This document shows, one piece after another, positions 9,017-17,772 of a DNA stretch of 64,000 bases. Under the pieces are notes generated by a model. It was not told the origin of the DNA and did not search any database. It saw nothing but the letters and a program-made list of their open reading frames with translations. The position numbers and the translations under genes are program-made. Numbering within the stretch: position 1 is the first letter of the stretch; every line of letters begins with the position of its first letter. Source of the stretch: Chromatocurvus halotolerans (GTDB lineage Bacteria > Pseudomonadota > Gammaproteobacteria > Pseudomonadales > Halieaceae); assembly GCF_004340525.1 (NCBI RefSeq), contig NZ_SLWX01000003.1, forward strand, positions 1-64,000. The letters are read 5' to 3'.

Positions 9017-10294
9017 ATGGATAAACACACGATTGCGGGAACAACAAGACGCACATTCCTGATGGGCTTGCCCGTTGCCGGTTTGATGGGGACCAGCCTG
9101 GCGGCAACAGCACTCGACAGGCGGAATCTGACACCCCTGCCGCAGCTGACAGACCAGCTGTTGTGGCGAGCCGTGAGGGAGGAATTCAGGGGGTCGCTAA
9201 ACATCACAGCCATGAACGCGGCCAACATGTCACCTCCCTGCGCCGGCGCGCGGGCGGCGCTGGAGGCAGCCACGACGGATATTGACCGCGATCCTTCCTT
9301 TGAGAACCGAGCAAAATACCAGCAGCGGCACGAAGCAACACGCGCCGCTCTCGCAGAGTTGATTGGCGCGGCACTCGACGAAATCGCGATAACGCGCAAC
9401 ACCTCAGAAGGTAACAACCTTATCGTTCAGGGACTGGCGCTTGGTCCCGGCGATGAAATCGTGCTCTGGGAGGAGAATCATCGCTCCAATGAGCTGTCCT
9501 GGGAGGTCAGGGCGCAGCGCGAGGGGTTCAAGATCATCCGGGTGGCCACGCCGAAGCAGCCAGAAAGTGCGGAGGACCTTATCGCACCCTTTCGCGAAGC
9601 GATCGGACCGAGCACACGGCTGGTCTCTTTCAGTCACGTTTCAAATTCGAGTGGCACCGAACTTCCGGCCGCAGCCCTTTGCAAGCTGACTGCCGATGCG
9701 GGTGCCCTGTCGATGATTGACGGCGCACAGACTGTTGGTGCAATGGCGCTCGATGTGAAGGCACTGGGCTGCGATTTCATGACCTGTAGCGGCCAGAAGT
9801 GGATGTGCGGCCCCAGAGAGGCGGGCATGCTGTATGTCCGCAAGGACCGGCAGGAACTGCTGAACCCCCTTATCGTCAGCTATCCGCTCGCGGGCGGCGA
9901 CACGGGTGCGAGGGCTTTTGAGATGCTGGGCCAGCGCGATGACGGCGCCATCGATGCGCTCGGCCAGGCCGCCGCCCTGCATCTGGCGATAGGGCCCTCG
10001 CGCGTGGAAGCGCGCGTCAGGTCACTGACTGATCTGTTAATGGCCGAGATACGCCATAAGGCACCGTCAGCCAGGTTCCTGACACCGGAAAATCCTGCGT
10101 ATCGCCTGGGCGTAGTGGTGACGGCGGTAACACACGGTGAGTCTGGGGCGGCCCAAGCAAGAGCCTACGAACAGTTTGCTGTGTCCGGCTCTGCCTTTCC
10201 CGGCGCGCTGCGTCTTTGCCCACACATCTACAATGACGAAGCGGATATAGAGCGCGCCGCTGCGGCCATGGCGACGGCCATCGCACCAGCCTAG
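9017..10294 (+). CDS. Exported class V aminotransferase (PLP-dependent)
   Basis: A 425-aa enzyme of aminotransferase class V, the isopenicillin-N-epimerase/cysteine-desulfurase-like branch. PLP is probably bound by Lys261 in SGQKWMCGP, with the upstream Asp in DGAQTVGAMALD and a substrate loop at RNTSEGNNL. The N-terminus has a twin-arginine-type signal (TTRRTFLMG followed by a hydrophobic stretch), so the folded holoenzyme is probably exported to the periplasm, which is unusual for a PLP enzyme. It stands alone between a remnant and a convergent M20 gene. The substrate is unknown. Confidence 0.85.
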   Translation: MDKHTIAGTTRRTFLMGLPVAGLMGTSLAATALDRRNLTPLPQLTDQLLWRAVREEFRGSLNITAMNAANMSPPCAGARAALEAATTDIDRDPSFENRAKYQQRHEATRAALAELIGAALDEIAITRNTSEGNNLIVQGLALGPGDEIVLWEENHRSNELSWEVRAQREGFKIIRVATPKQPESAEDLIAPFREAIGPSTRLVSFSHVSNSSGTELPAAALCKLTADAGALSMIDGAQTVGAMALDVKALGCDFMTCSGQKWMCGPREAGMLYVRKDRQELLNPLIVSYPLAGGDTGARAFEMLGQRDDGAIDALGQAAALHLAIGPSRVEARVRSLTDLLMAEIRHKAPSARFLTPENPAYRLGVVVTAVTHGESGAAQARAYEQFAVSGSAFPGALRLCPHIYNDEADIERAAAAMATAIAPA

Positions 10295-10395
10295 ACGCAG
10301 CGTGCGCGACTTTCACGCATCATGGACGTTAACGCGTTTCTCGCGACTGGCGCTGGCACGCAAAGCCTCGACGGTTACCATTGCAGAGCATAGCC

Positions 10396-11931
10396 TCAAT
10401 CCAGCGTCTGGCTGAGCACCGCCACCAGCATGGCAATACCCTCCTTGAAATTGCCCAGGCGAATGTTCTCGTTCGGGCTGTGCTGGTTATTGTCGATGTT
10501 CACCGTCGGCACGCTTGCGGCGGGGATGTCCAGGGTGTCGACAAAGGGCGAGATCGGGATCGAGCCGCCGCTGGTGCGGATCAGAATGGGTTCCTCGCCA
10601 TAGAGGTGCCGGAGTCCGGCGCGGGCCAGGCGGCCGGCGGCCTCGTCGAAACCAGAGCGATAGGCCAGGTAGCTGTAGCTGCTGCTGAAGCGGACAATGC
10701 GAGGGTGCTTGCGGCGTTCCTCATCCGTCGGAGGGTGGTCGATCACGTGGTAACCCATGCCCTGGATATGGTCACGAACCAGCCCTATGAGCGTATCCGG
10801 GTCGGATTCCTTCACGAGGCGAATATCGATCTCGGCGGTGGCCGTCGCCGGCACAATGGTGCGGGCCTCGTCGCCCACCCAGCCCGATGACAGGCCGCGA
10901 ATATTCAGGGAGGGATATTGCACGGATTCCTGGAGATTGGCGCCGATTGAATCCGGCGCGGCGATACCGAGATCGGCGCGAATCCTGTCTTCGTCGTCGG
11001 GCACCGCGGCGAGTACTGCTCGTAATTCGTCACTCAAGGTGATGCCATCGTAGAAACCGGGAATCAGGACACGACCATCTTCCCGTTTCATTGAGCTCAA
11101 AATCCGCGACATGTGAAATGCCGGGTTGGGTGCGTAGTTACCGTAGTGACCGCTGTGCTGGGGGAAACGCGGACCGTAGGTGTCCAGAGTAATCTTCGCA
11201 ATACCGCGGGCGCCAAATTTCACCGTCGGTTGATTCGAGGCGTGAGGCGGCCCGTCGAAGATCAGCAGCAGGTCGGCAGAGAGCAGGTCGCGATTGTCGA
11301 TCACCGCCTGAGGCAGGTTAGGAGAGCTCATCTCCTCTTCCGTATCGATAATGACTTTCAGGTTGAAGTCGAGTTCCTGCCCTGCATCGTTGAGGATATC
11401 CATGGCCACCAGGAATTGCGCCATGGGCCCCTTGGAGTCAGACGCCGAGCGGGCGAACACGCGCCAGTCAGGATCGATCTCCGCGTCGAGGCTTTGCCAC
11501 GGAATTTCTTCCCAATTGCCGTCATCGTGCCGTTGTTTGAGCGTCGGCTGATACGGGTCATCCTGAAACCAGGCATCGGGATCGACAGGCTGTCCGTCGG
11601 ACTGAAGGTAGACAAGCACAGTTCGATCTGACCCCTCGCGTTTGCGCTCGGCCAACAGAAGCGGACTGCCCGGCGTGGGAATACGCTGAGTTTCAAAACC
11701 TCGCGCGCCAAACGCCGACTCCATCCACTCGACAAGCTTGAGGATATCGTCGGGGTGGTTGGCATCGTTTGGCAGACTCAGGAACTCACGGTAGAGCTCC
11801 AGCGATCCGCGATAGTGGGCGTCCACCCGCTCGCGAATCTCATCGACCGGCAGGGGCTCCGCAAGAGTCAACGTAGCGCAGCAGACGCTGGAAGTAATGC
11901 CGAGGAATAGTGCTCTGAGGTGATTTCGCAT
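10396..11931 (-). CDS. Exported M20/M25/M40-family metallohydrolase with a changed first metal motif
   Basis: A 511-aa exported zinc-peptidase-like protein with a signal peptide ending near TLAEPLP. M20 landmarks are SASDSKGPM (bridging Asp), DTEEEMSSP (catalytic Glu pair), LIFDGPPHAS (Asp) and NNQHSPNEN (C-terminal His). The first ligand motif, usually HxD, reads YLQSDGQPVDPD, so Gln replaces His. A dimerisation-type insert is expected in the middle. The protein could be an active variant subfamily or a hydrolase with altered metal binding. It is convergent with the aminotransferase. Confidence 0.85.
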   Translation of the reverse strand: MRNHLRALFLGITSSVCCATLTLAEPLPVDEIRERVDAHYRGSLELYREFLSLPNDANHPDDILKLVEWMESAFGARGFETQRIPTPGSPLLLAERKREGSDRTVLVYLQSDGQPVDPDAWFQDDPYQPTLKQRHDDGNWEEIPWQSLDAEIDPDWRVFARSASDSKGPMAQFLVAMDILNDAGQELDFNLKVIIDTEEEMSSPNLPQAVIDNRDLLSADLLLIFDGPPHASNQPTVKFGARGIAKITLDTYGPRFPQHSGHYGNYAPNPAFHMSRILSSMKREDGRVLIPGFYDGITLSDELRAVLAAVPDDEDRIRADLGIAAPDSIGANLQESVQYPSLNIRGLSSGWVGDEARTIVPATATAEIDIRLVKESDPDTLIGLVRDHIQGMGYHVIDHPPTDEERRKHPRIVRFSSSYSYLAYRSGFDEAAGRLARAGLRHLYGEEPILIRTSGGSIPISPFVDTLDIPAASVPTVNIDNNQHSPNENIRLGNFKEGIAMLVAVLSQTLD

Positions 11932-12026
11932 GGTCGCCGCCTATACCTTCAATGTTTAAAGAGGCTTGAACACTATACGATTGACTGCCAGGCCACCACA
12001 TGTTGACTTGCATCCAAAAATGACTC

Positions 12027-12165
12027 GTGAGGGATGCGGACAAAATCCTGGACTACGCAGATCCTGACGGCTGGGCCGCACCCGGCAGCGTAGGGCAACA
12101 GTTGGTGCAACGTTACCCCGACTTCGATCAACGCAGTTTCGGGTTTACCCAGTGGATCACCCTGC
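12027..12165 (+). pseudogene. Remnant of an OST-HTH (LOTUS-like) domain gene
   Basis: A short plus-strand stretch reads RDADKILDYADPDGWAAPGS, then VGQQLVQRYPDFDQRSFGFT. The DGWA...VG..L....P.FD.R.FG pattern is that of the OST-HTH domain found at the C-terminus of NYN-domain RNA-binding or nuclease-like proteins. A stop lies directly upstream and no NYN domain is present. The pattern fades where the opposite-strand lipoprotein gene ends (12157). It is best read as the tail of a deleted gene. Confidence 0.45.
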
Positions 12166-13119
12166 GGGCTCACCAACCAGCGCAAGATGGGTGCCGTCAG
12201 GAGACACGGCGAGCCGGGTCAGCGCCAGTCCCAGGTGAGCGAGATCGACGACTTCCTGCCAGGCGCCATCGCGCCAGGCGACTACCCGCGATCCGGCGGA
12301 GGCGAGAAGCACCCCATCGGGCGTCCAGGCGTGGAAATCGCCAGCCTCGGGCAGGAGAACCACCACCTCGGTACGCTCCAGATCGAGATCGTATAATTCG
12401 ACTGCCCTGCCATCATCGGTCTCGCGCGTGAAGCTCACCGCGCGGCGGTTCGGTACAGACTGGGGTGAGCGCCCCACGCCCGTGGCGAGCGTCCGTGCTG
12501 CCTTCGTATCGACCCCGACAAGCTGAAGGGCCGACGGCTCCTGCAGCAGCCAGAGCGCAACGTTATCGGCGTCGAACCACGCGTGATAGCCCACCGGGCC
12601 GATGTCGGGAAAGACAACCTCTGCGGCGGCGCCCTCCTGTGGCATCTGCCAGAGGCGCCCGCTGGTATCGGTCGGTGATCTGATGTAGCTAATCCCGCCC
12701 GCGCTCCCGGGAATGGGCGTGGGGGAAAACTCGCTTTGCTCTGGTGTCGCCGTGAGGCGGGTCGACGTTTCCGTGTCGGGACTCCATCGCCAGAGGTCCG
12801 TGCGTGCACCCTCCATCTGCACGAAGAGAAGATCCCCCGCCGGCGTGAAGAAGGGCTGATTGTCGTAGCCGGGCCGGTTGGTCAGATTGCGCGGCTCTAC
12901 GGCGCGCAGCGCATCGTCTTCCCGCACCAGGTCCAGGAGCCAGACGTCGGTTCCCTGCGGCGCGCCCGTCGCCGCCGAGGGCTCGGAATTCGCGGCTTCC
13001 GGGCGGGGCGCATCGGGCGCATTGTCGGAACATCCCGCGGCCACAAGGGCAAGCGCCAGGACAAACGGCAGGACGGTGCCGGACAACCCGGGACGTAGGC
13101 GGAGATGAGAATAGTTCAT
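12157..13119 (-). CDS. PD40-type beta-propeller lipoprotein
   Basis: A 320-aa protein with a lipoprotein signal (hydrophobic stretch then LVAAGC; Cys is the likely lipidation site). A low-complexity linker of Ala/Pro/Ser/Glu follows, then TolB-like propeller strands (FFTPAGDLLFVQMEG, AWTPDGVLLASAG, AVSPDGTHLALVG). It is probably anchored in the periplasm. The ATG at 13119 is preferred; a GTG nine bases upstream is possible. The chain ends abruptly after a blade-like repeat beside a gene remnant, so the C-terminus may be truncated. Function is unknown. Confidence 0.65.
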   Translation of the reverse strand: MNYSHLRLRPGLSGTVLPFVLALALVAAGCSDNAPDAPRPEAANSEPSAATGAPQGTDVWLLDLVREDDALRAVEPRNLTNRPGYDNQPFFTPAGDLLFVQMEGARTDLWRWSPDTETSTRLTATPEQSEFSPTPIPGSAGGISYIRSPTDTSGRLWQMPQEGAAAEVVFPDIGPVGYHAWFDADNVALWLLQEPSALQLVGVDTKAARTLATGVGRSPQSVPNRRAVSFTRETDDGRAVELYDLDLERTEVVVLLPEAGDFHAWTPDGVLLASAGSRVVAWRDGAWQEVVDLAHLGLALTRLAVSPDGTHLALVGEPAG

Positions 13120-13224
13120 GGACAGCACTCAATTGAAGAAACACAAAACCGGGGTAACAGCTACGCCCGCTCTATATCAGTATAGACTCATGCAATGATC
13201 GCGTCAGACGCCGCTTCAAAGTCA

Positions 13225-13338
13225 GGCCGCTTGCCGGCGGGAGGGGTTTCGAGACCGTCGGCGACATGGATGTCGCCGCCGAGCCGCCAAGGATGGCTTC
13301 ACGGCGAGTCTCGAAACCCCTCCCGCCGGCAAGCGGCC
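13225..13338. repeat. Large nested hairpin element (31-bp perfect inverted repeat)
   Basis: Positions 13225-13255 and 13308-13338 are exact reverse complements (31 bp). The 52-nt spacer holds its own hairpins: GGCGACA/TGTCGCC with a TGGA loop (13260-13277), and GCCA/TGGC with an AGGA loop (13286-13297). The folded form would be a long stem topped by two small arms. It sits just after the stop of the SDR at 13359 on the minus strand and before the lipoprotein gene. It may end or process the upstream transcript, or be a mobile palindromic repeat. Confidence 0.8.
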
Positions 13339-13358
13339 GATGTGCGAAGCACGAAGAC

Positions 13359-14054
13359 CTAAAGCGTACTCTCCAGCCGCGTATTGGCCACAAACTCCGC
13401 CACATTCGCCTGATTTGGCAGGGTCAGAATAAACGCCACCATACTGGCAATGGTCTCCGGCTGCAGACGCTCTTCCTTGGGGGTAACCCCCGGCAGATTC
13501 GCAATCATCTCGGTATCGATCGCTCCCGGACAGATCGCCGTGGCGCGAACACCGTCGGCATGTGCTTCAAGGCGAACCGCCTGGGTCATGGCGTGCAGGG
13601 CGTGCTTGGTCATCACGTATCCCAGGGGCGCGCCGGGGCGCACGCGCTTGGCATCGGTGGAAGCCATGTTGATCACGCGGCCGTGGCCGGTCTTGCGCAG
13701 GTGCGGGAGGGCCGCGCGGATCAGGCGCAGGGGTGCCTTGACGTTTACCGCCCACAGCTCGTCCAGCTCGGACTCATCGCCGTCCTCCAGGGTCAGCATG
13801 CGCAGGATGGCGGCGTTGTTGATCAGCGCGTCAATGTGGCCGAATTGCTCGACCGTGGCGTCCACCCAGGCCGCCGCCGTCGGCGGTTCGTTGGCGTCGA
13901 AATGCGCGGCGAATACCCGATCCTGCGGTGCAAACTGCGCCGCAGCCGCCGTATCCCGAAGCCCCAGCGATACGGACCAGCCATCGTCCAGCAGGCGCTG
14001 CGCGATGGCGGCGCCAACGCCGCGGCTGGCGCCGGAGATCATGGCAACGCGCAT
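13359..14054 (-). CDS. SDR-family oxidoreductase
   Basis: A classical short-chain dehydrogenase/reductase of 231 aa. The NAD(P)-binding motif is SGASRGVGAAIA near the N-terminus, NNAA follows at about residue 80, and the active site is YVMTK (Tyr and Lys) with an upstream Ser in NMASTDAK. The start is placed at 14054 (MRVAMISGASRG), overlapping the stop of the next SDR gene by one base, because the longer frame has no family sequence. It is the last gene of the minus-strand catabolic cluster. The substrate is unknown. Confidence 0.85.
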   Translation of the reverse strand: MRVAMISGASRGVGAAIAQRLLDDGWSVSLGLRDTAAAAQFAPQDRVFAAHFDANEPPTAAAWVDATVEQFGHIDALINNAAILRMLTLEDGDESELDELWAVNVKAPLRLIRAALPHLRKTGHGRVINMASTDAKRVRPGAPLGYVMTKHALHAMTQAVRLEAHADGVRATAICPGAIDTEMIANLPGVTPKEERLQPETIASMVAFILTLPNQANVAEFVANTRLESTL

Positions 14055-14839
14055 CAGAACAGTCCCTGGTGCACGCCGCCATCGTTGACGATGTTCTGGC
14101 CGGTCATGAAGCCCGCCTGCGCCGAGCAGATATAGGCCACCAGATCGCCGCATTCGCTGGGGTCGGCAAAGCGACCTGCCGGGCAGCCCTTCTTGCGGTC
14201 CTCGACGATGGCCTCGTAGGTGGTGTTGCCGCGTTCGGCGTGGCCGTGCAGGTTGGTGTGCAGGGCGTCAGTATCAAACAGGCCGGGGCAGACGGTATTG
14301 ATGGTGACATTGTGCGGGATCAGTTCCCGGGCCATGGCCGCCGATGCGCCGGAGAGGGCCAGGCGCGCAGAATGGCTGTGGGCAAAGCCGACCTGCGGGA
14401 ACTTGATGAAGCTGACCGACATGTTGACGATACGGCCGAATCCTCGCTCCTGCATGCCCGGCGCAACGGCCTGGATCATCTCGATGGAGGACAGGAAGTG
14501 ATCGTCCAGCCACTGTCGCCAGTCCGCCGATGTGATGTCCTTGTAGGGCGTTGGCACCTGACGCTTGCCCGGGTTGTTCACCAGAATGTCGCAGCTGCCG
14601 CCGGCGGCTTCAAGAATGGCGGCGCGGCCTTCAGCGCTGTTGAAATCCGCGGCAACGCAGGTCACGTCCACGCCGAAGTCGGCACGAATCGCGGCACCGG
14701 CCTCTTCCAGGGCTTCCGGCGAGCGTGCGTTGAGTGTCAGTGAGACACCGGCTTCCGCCAGCGAGCGCGCGCAGGCGAGGCCGAGACCGCGACTGGCGGC
14801 CGATACGATGGCACTTCTGCCCTTGATTCCCAGATCCAT
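14054..14839 (-). CDS. SDR-family protein with a non-canonical active site
   Basis: A 261-aa SDR-fold protein with the cofactor motif SAASRGLGLACARS and NNPG in the usual NNAG position. The YxxxK site is replaced by GFAHSHSARLAL, so the catalytic Tyr appears lost and Lys is replaced by Arg. This resembles the SNGAR-type 3-oxoacyl-reductase-like branch. A Shine-Dalgarno AGGAG lies upstream of the ATG at 14839. It sits between the DapA-family gene and another SDR, all on the same strand. It may be a reductase with a different proton donor, or a non-catalytic partner. Confidence 0.82.
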   Translation of the reverse strand: MDLGIKGRSAIVSAASRGLGLACARSLAEAGVSLTLNARSPEALEEAGAAIRADFGVDVTCVAADFNSAEGRAAILEAAGGSCDILVNNPGKRQVPTPYKDITSADWRQWLDDHFLSSIEMIQAVAPGMQERGFGRIVNMSVSFIKFPQVGFAHSHSARLALSGASAAMARELIPHNVTINTVCPGLFDTDALHTNLHGHAERGNTTYEAIVEDRKKGCPAGRFADPSECGDLVAYICSAQAGFMTGQNIVNDGGVHQGLF

Positions 14840-14870
14840 GTGAATTCTCCTTGTGGTGGTTGGTAAAGCT

Positions 14871-14909
14871 TCTGACCCTACCGGGCGGTCAGACTCCTGT
14901 AGGGTCAGA
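14871..14909. repeat. GGGTCAGA-type palindromic repeat
   Basis: An 11-bp inverted repeat (14871-14881 with 14899-14909) of the GGGGTC(A)GACCCC kind that is scattered in many gammaproteobacterial genomes. The right arm lies inside the 3' end of the DapA-family gene, so the last codons of that gene come from the repeat. Related copies are at 28926 and 61345. Confidence 0.6.
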
Positions 14910-15818
14910 CCCCGTGTCGGCCATGATCGAGCGGAAGCCTTCCTGCAGCGAGGTGAGCTGGGCGCCTTGCAGCGCGCGCAGCGGTGGTCGTGGCAGGCCT
15001 CCCCCGGGTAGGCCGAGCATATCCATGATCGCCTTGGTCGAGGGATACAGGGTGCGGCCCTCTGCGGTGAACAGTTCCGTGAGACGGATGCCGGTGTGCT
15101 GCAGGGCCCACGCTTGCTCCATGCGACCGGCTTTTGTCGTGTGCCACAGGTCCAGACAGCCGGGCGCCCAGACGTTGGGAAAGCAGTCGATCAGGCCATC
15201 GGCGCCCGCCAGCACCGCGGCGGTGCCGTACACTGACGAAGGGCCGCAGAAGACGCGGATACGATCCTGCACCCGCAGGAGGGTGTCGTGGAAATTGGTC
15301 CAGCTGCCGGAGCTTTCCTTCACGGCGACGACCTTGTCGAGGTCCGCCAGACGGTCGACGATGGCCGGCGTCAGTGCGTTGCCGGCATTGCCCGGAATGT
15401 TGTAGAGAATGATCGGCAGTACGCTGGCGGCATCGATGGTCTCGTAGTGCGCGATTATCTCGCCTTCGGTAAGGTGCGCGAAAAACGCCGGCATGACCAG
15501 AACGCCATCGCAGCCCGCCTGGCGCGCCGCGTGGATCTGCTCGATAACTTCCTCCGCCCGGATAGCGCCGGTGCCGATGATTGCAGGACCGCGACCGGCG
15601 CTGGCCGTCGCCACCCACTGCGCCAGCCTGGCGCGCTCGGGCAGGGTCAGCGCCCAGAATTCACCGGTGCAGCCCCCGGCCACCATGCCGGTGGCGCCGG
15701 CGTCGTACAGGCGCCCGACATTGGCGAAGAAGGCCTCCTCATCCAGCGACAGATCGTCGCGAAAGGGCGTGGTGACCGCTGGCATGGGGCCGTGCCAGTT
15801 CACTGAGTCTCGGTTCAA
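14889..15818 (-). CDS. DapA-family (dihydrodipicolinate synthase-like) lyase/aldolase
   Basis: A 309-aa TIM-barrel Schiff-base lyase. Motifs are PAVTTPF near the N-terminus, GCTGE (GxxGE-type pyruvate carboxylate site), YNIPGNAG (Tyr) and VAVKESSG, whose Lys is the likely Schiff base. The TTG at 15818 is chosen as start: it has AGGAG 7 nt upstream and gives the normal family N-terminus. The frame upstream is not family-like. It lies 46 nt after the sugar-ABC ATPase gene in the same direction. Candidate roles are aldol cleavage of a keto-deoxy sugar acid, or deamination of a hydroxy-pyrroline carboxylate. The C-terminal GSDPTGV is encoded by a palindromic repeat. Confidence 0.85.
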   Translation of the reverse strand: MNRDSVNWHGPMPAVTTPFRDDLSLDEEAFFANVGRLYDAGATGMVAGGCTGEFWALTLPERARLAQWVATASAGRGPAIIGTGAIRAEEVIEQIHAARQAGCDGVLVMPAFFAHLTEGEIIAHYETIDAASVLPIILYNIPGNAGNALTPAIVDRLADLDKVVAVKESSGSWTNFHDTLLRVQDRIRVFCGPSSVYGTAAVLAGADGLIDCFPNVWAPGCLDLWHTTKAGRMEQAWALQHTGIRLTELFTAEGRTLYPSTKAIMDMLGLPGGGLPRPPLRALQGAQLTSLQEGFRSIMADTGSDPTGV

Positions 15819-15864
15819 GGTGGGTCTCCTGTGGCTGCTGTGGTTTATCGGGGTCGAGGTCGGT

Positions 15865-16944
15865 TCAGCCGTCGGCGTTGAGCCGTGCTCCCGTGTCGCC
15901 GGGACCGAAAACATGGACCTGGTCACTGTCGATACGGTAATTGATCGCTTCGCTCATCTGCGGCACCTGGGACGACGGGGTGCGCCCGGTGAGACGGTTG
16001 CCGCCCGCGACGTCCAGCACGACGATATTCTCGTGCCCCGTCTGTTCCACCAGCTGCACCTTTGCCTGCAGGTCGCCATGACCCAGATGCACATGCTCGG
16101 GCCGCACGCCGAGGCAGGCATCACCCGCCTTTGCGCTATCCCTCAGTGCGGGCACGGGCAGTGTCAGGCCGGGTGAGGTGAAATGCCAGCCCGCGTCGCT
16201 GCGCGACAGCTGGCCGTCAATCAGATTCATGGAGGGGGTGCCGATAAAGCTGGCGACAAAGCGGTTCGCCGGCCTGCGGTAGACCTCCTGCGGCGGCGCA
16301 AACTGCTGCAGGTCGCCGGCCAGCATGATGGCAATGCGGTTGGACATGGTCATGGCTTCGAGCTGATCGTGGGTCACGTAAACCATGGTTCGCCCGAGGC
16401 GCGCGTGCAGCTCCACCAGCTCGGCGCGCATGTAGCCGCGCAGCTTGGCGTCCAGATTGGACAGCGGCTCGTCCAGCAGGAAGACCTGGGGATCGCGGAC
16501 CAGCGCCCTACCCAGTGCCACCCGCTGCTGCTGCCCTCCGGAGAGCTGGCTCGGCTTACGGTCCAGCAGTTCGGTGAGCTGCAGCATGTCTGCCGCTTTC
16601 GCGACCTTGGCCTTGCGCTCGGCTTTCGGCAGACCGCGTTTTTTCAGCGGGTACTCCATGTTGCGACCCACGGTCATGTGCGGGTAGAGCGCGTAGGACT
16701 GAAACACCATGGCGATATCGCGCTGCCCCGGCGGCACGTCGTTGACCAGCCGGTCGCCGATGCGGATTTCGCCGCTGGTCGGGAACTCGAGCCCCGCCAG
16801 CATGCGCAGCGTGGTGGTTTTGCCGCAGCCCGAGGGCCCCAGCAGTGAGACGAATTCGCCTTCTTCTATGGTGAGATCGAGCCCCTCGACAGCGAGAAAC
16901 CCGGCAAACTCCTTGCGAACCCTGGAAAACGTGACACCCGCCAT
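15865..16944 (-). CDS. Carbohydrate ABC transporter ATP-binding protein (UgpC/MalK-like)
   Basis: CUT1-type ATPase of 359 aa. Walker A is GPSGCGKTT at about residues 34-42, the signature LSGGQQQRVALGRAL, Walker B VFLLDEPLSNLDAKLR and the switch His in VTHDQLEAM. A C-terminal TOBE/OB-type regulatory domain follows (GVRPEHVHLG). It starts 6 nt after the MalG-like permease. Such ATPases can be shared between sugar importers, but this one belongs to the local operon. Confidence 0.9.
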   Translation of the reverse strand: MAGVTFSRVRKEFAGFLAVEGLDLTIEEGEFVSLLGPSGCGKTTTLRMLAGLEFPTSGEIRIGDRLVNDVPPGQRDIAMVFQSYALYPHMTVGRNMEYPLKKRGLPKAERKAKVAKAADMLQLTELLDRKPSQLSGGQQQRVALGRALVRDPQVFLLDEPLSNLDAKLRGYMRAELVELHARLGRTMVYVTHDQLEAMTMSNRIAIMLAGDLQQFAPPQEVYRRPANRFVASFIGTPSMNLIDGQLSRSDAGWHFTSPGLTLPVPALRDSAKAGDACLGVRPEHVHLGHGDLQAKVQLVEQTGHENIVVLDVAGGNRLTGRTPSSQVPQMSEAINYRIDSDQVHVFGPGDTGARLNADG

Positions 16945-16950
16945 AAGGAC

Positions 16951-17772
16951 CTATCCTTTTACTGCGCCGGCACCGAAGCCGCGCGTCAGGTATTTCTGCA
17001 GGAAAGCGAAAGCGATGATCAGCGGCACACTCATCATGACTGACGCCGCCATCAGCAGCGACCACTCGATATTGAACGAGGAGATCAGCATGTTCATGAC
17101 GCCGGTGGTGAGCGGCCGTGACGCGTCCGAGTTCACCAGCACCAGCGCAAACAGATACTCGTTCCACGAAAGAATGAAGGTGAACAGGGCCGTGGAAATA
17201 ATGCCGGGCAGCAGCTGCGGGAAAATGACATCGCGGAACGCGCCCATGCGGCTGGCGCCATCCACCAGGGCCGCGGACTCCAGATCCTCCGGAATACCCG
17301 CCATGAAGGATCGCAGCAGCCACAGGGCATAGGGCAGCGCGAAGGTGGTATAGGCCAGCACCAGACTGAACAGCGTGTTGGCCAGCCCGAGTTTCACCAT
17401 CATCAGGTACAGGGGCAGAATCAGCACGACAGACGGTAGCAGGTAGGTGAACAGCACCAGCATCGCCAGGCTCTCGCGACCCCGGTAGGTAAAGCGCACC
17501 AGGCTGTAGGCACCCAGCGTTGCCACGCCGATGACCACCAGGGTAGTGGCTGTCGACAGAAAGATGGAGTTGCGGAAGTACACCAGGAAGTTGGTGTCCT
17601 GCAGCAGCGTCACGTAGTGCTCGACGGTGGGCTCAATGGGCAGAAAGGCGGGCGGCCTCGCCCACAGCTCCAGCTGCGGCTTGAGGGATGTCACGACCAT
17701 CCAGAACAGCGGAAACGCCACAATCAGCACCGCGCTCCAGACCATGAGGTTGAACAACAGTCGGCGCATCAT
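16951..17772 (-). CDS. Carbohydrate ABC transporter permease (MalG/UgpE-like)
   Basis: A 273-aa inner-membrane subunit with about six hydrophobic helices. The EAA loop reads ESAALVDGASRMGAFRDVIFP. The N-terminal pattern FPLFWMVVTSLKPQLEL is typical of the MalG branch. The start overlaps the stop of the partner permease by 4 nt, so translation is coupled. Confidence 0.9.
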   Translation of the reverse strand: MMRRLLFNLMVWSAVLIVAFPLFWMVVTSLKPQLELWARPPAFLPIEPTVEHYVTLLQDTNFLVYFRNSIFLSTATTLVVIGVATLGAYSLVRFTYRGRESLAMLVLFTYLLPSVVLILPLYLMMVKLGLANTLFSLVLAYTTFALPYALWLLRSFMAGIPEDLESAALVDGASRMGAFRDVIFPQLLPGIISTALFTFILSWNEYLFALVLVNSDASRPLTTGVMNMLISSFNIEWSLLMAASVMMSVPLIIAFAFLQKYLTRGFGAGAVKG

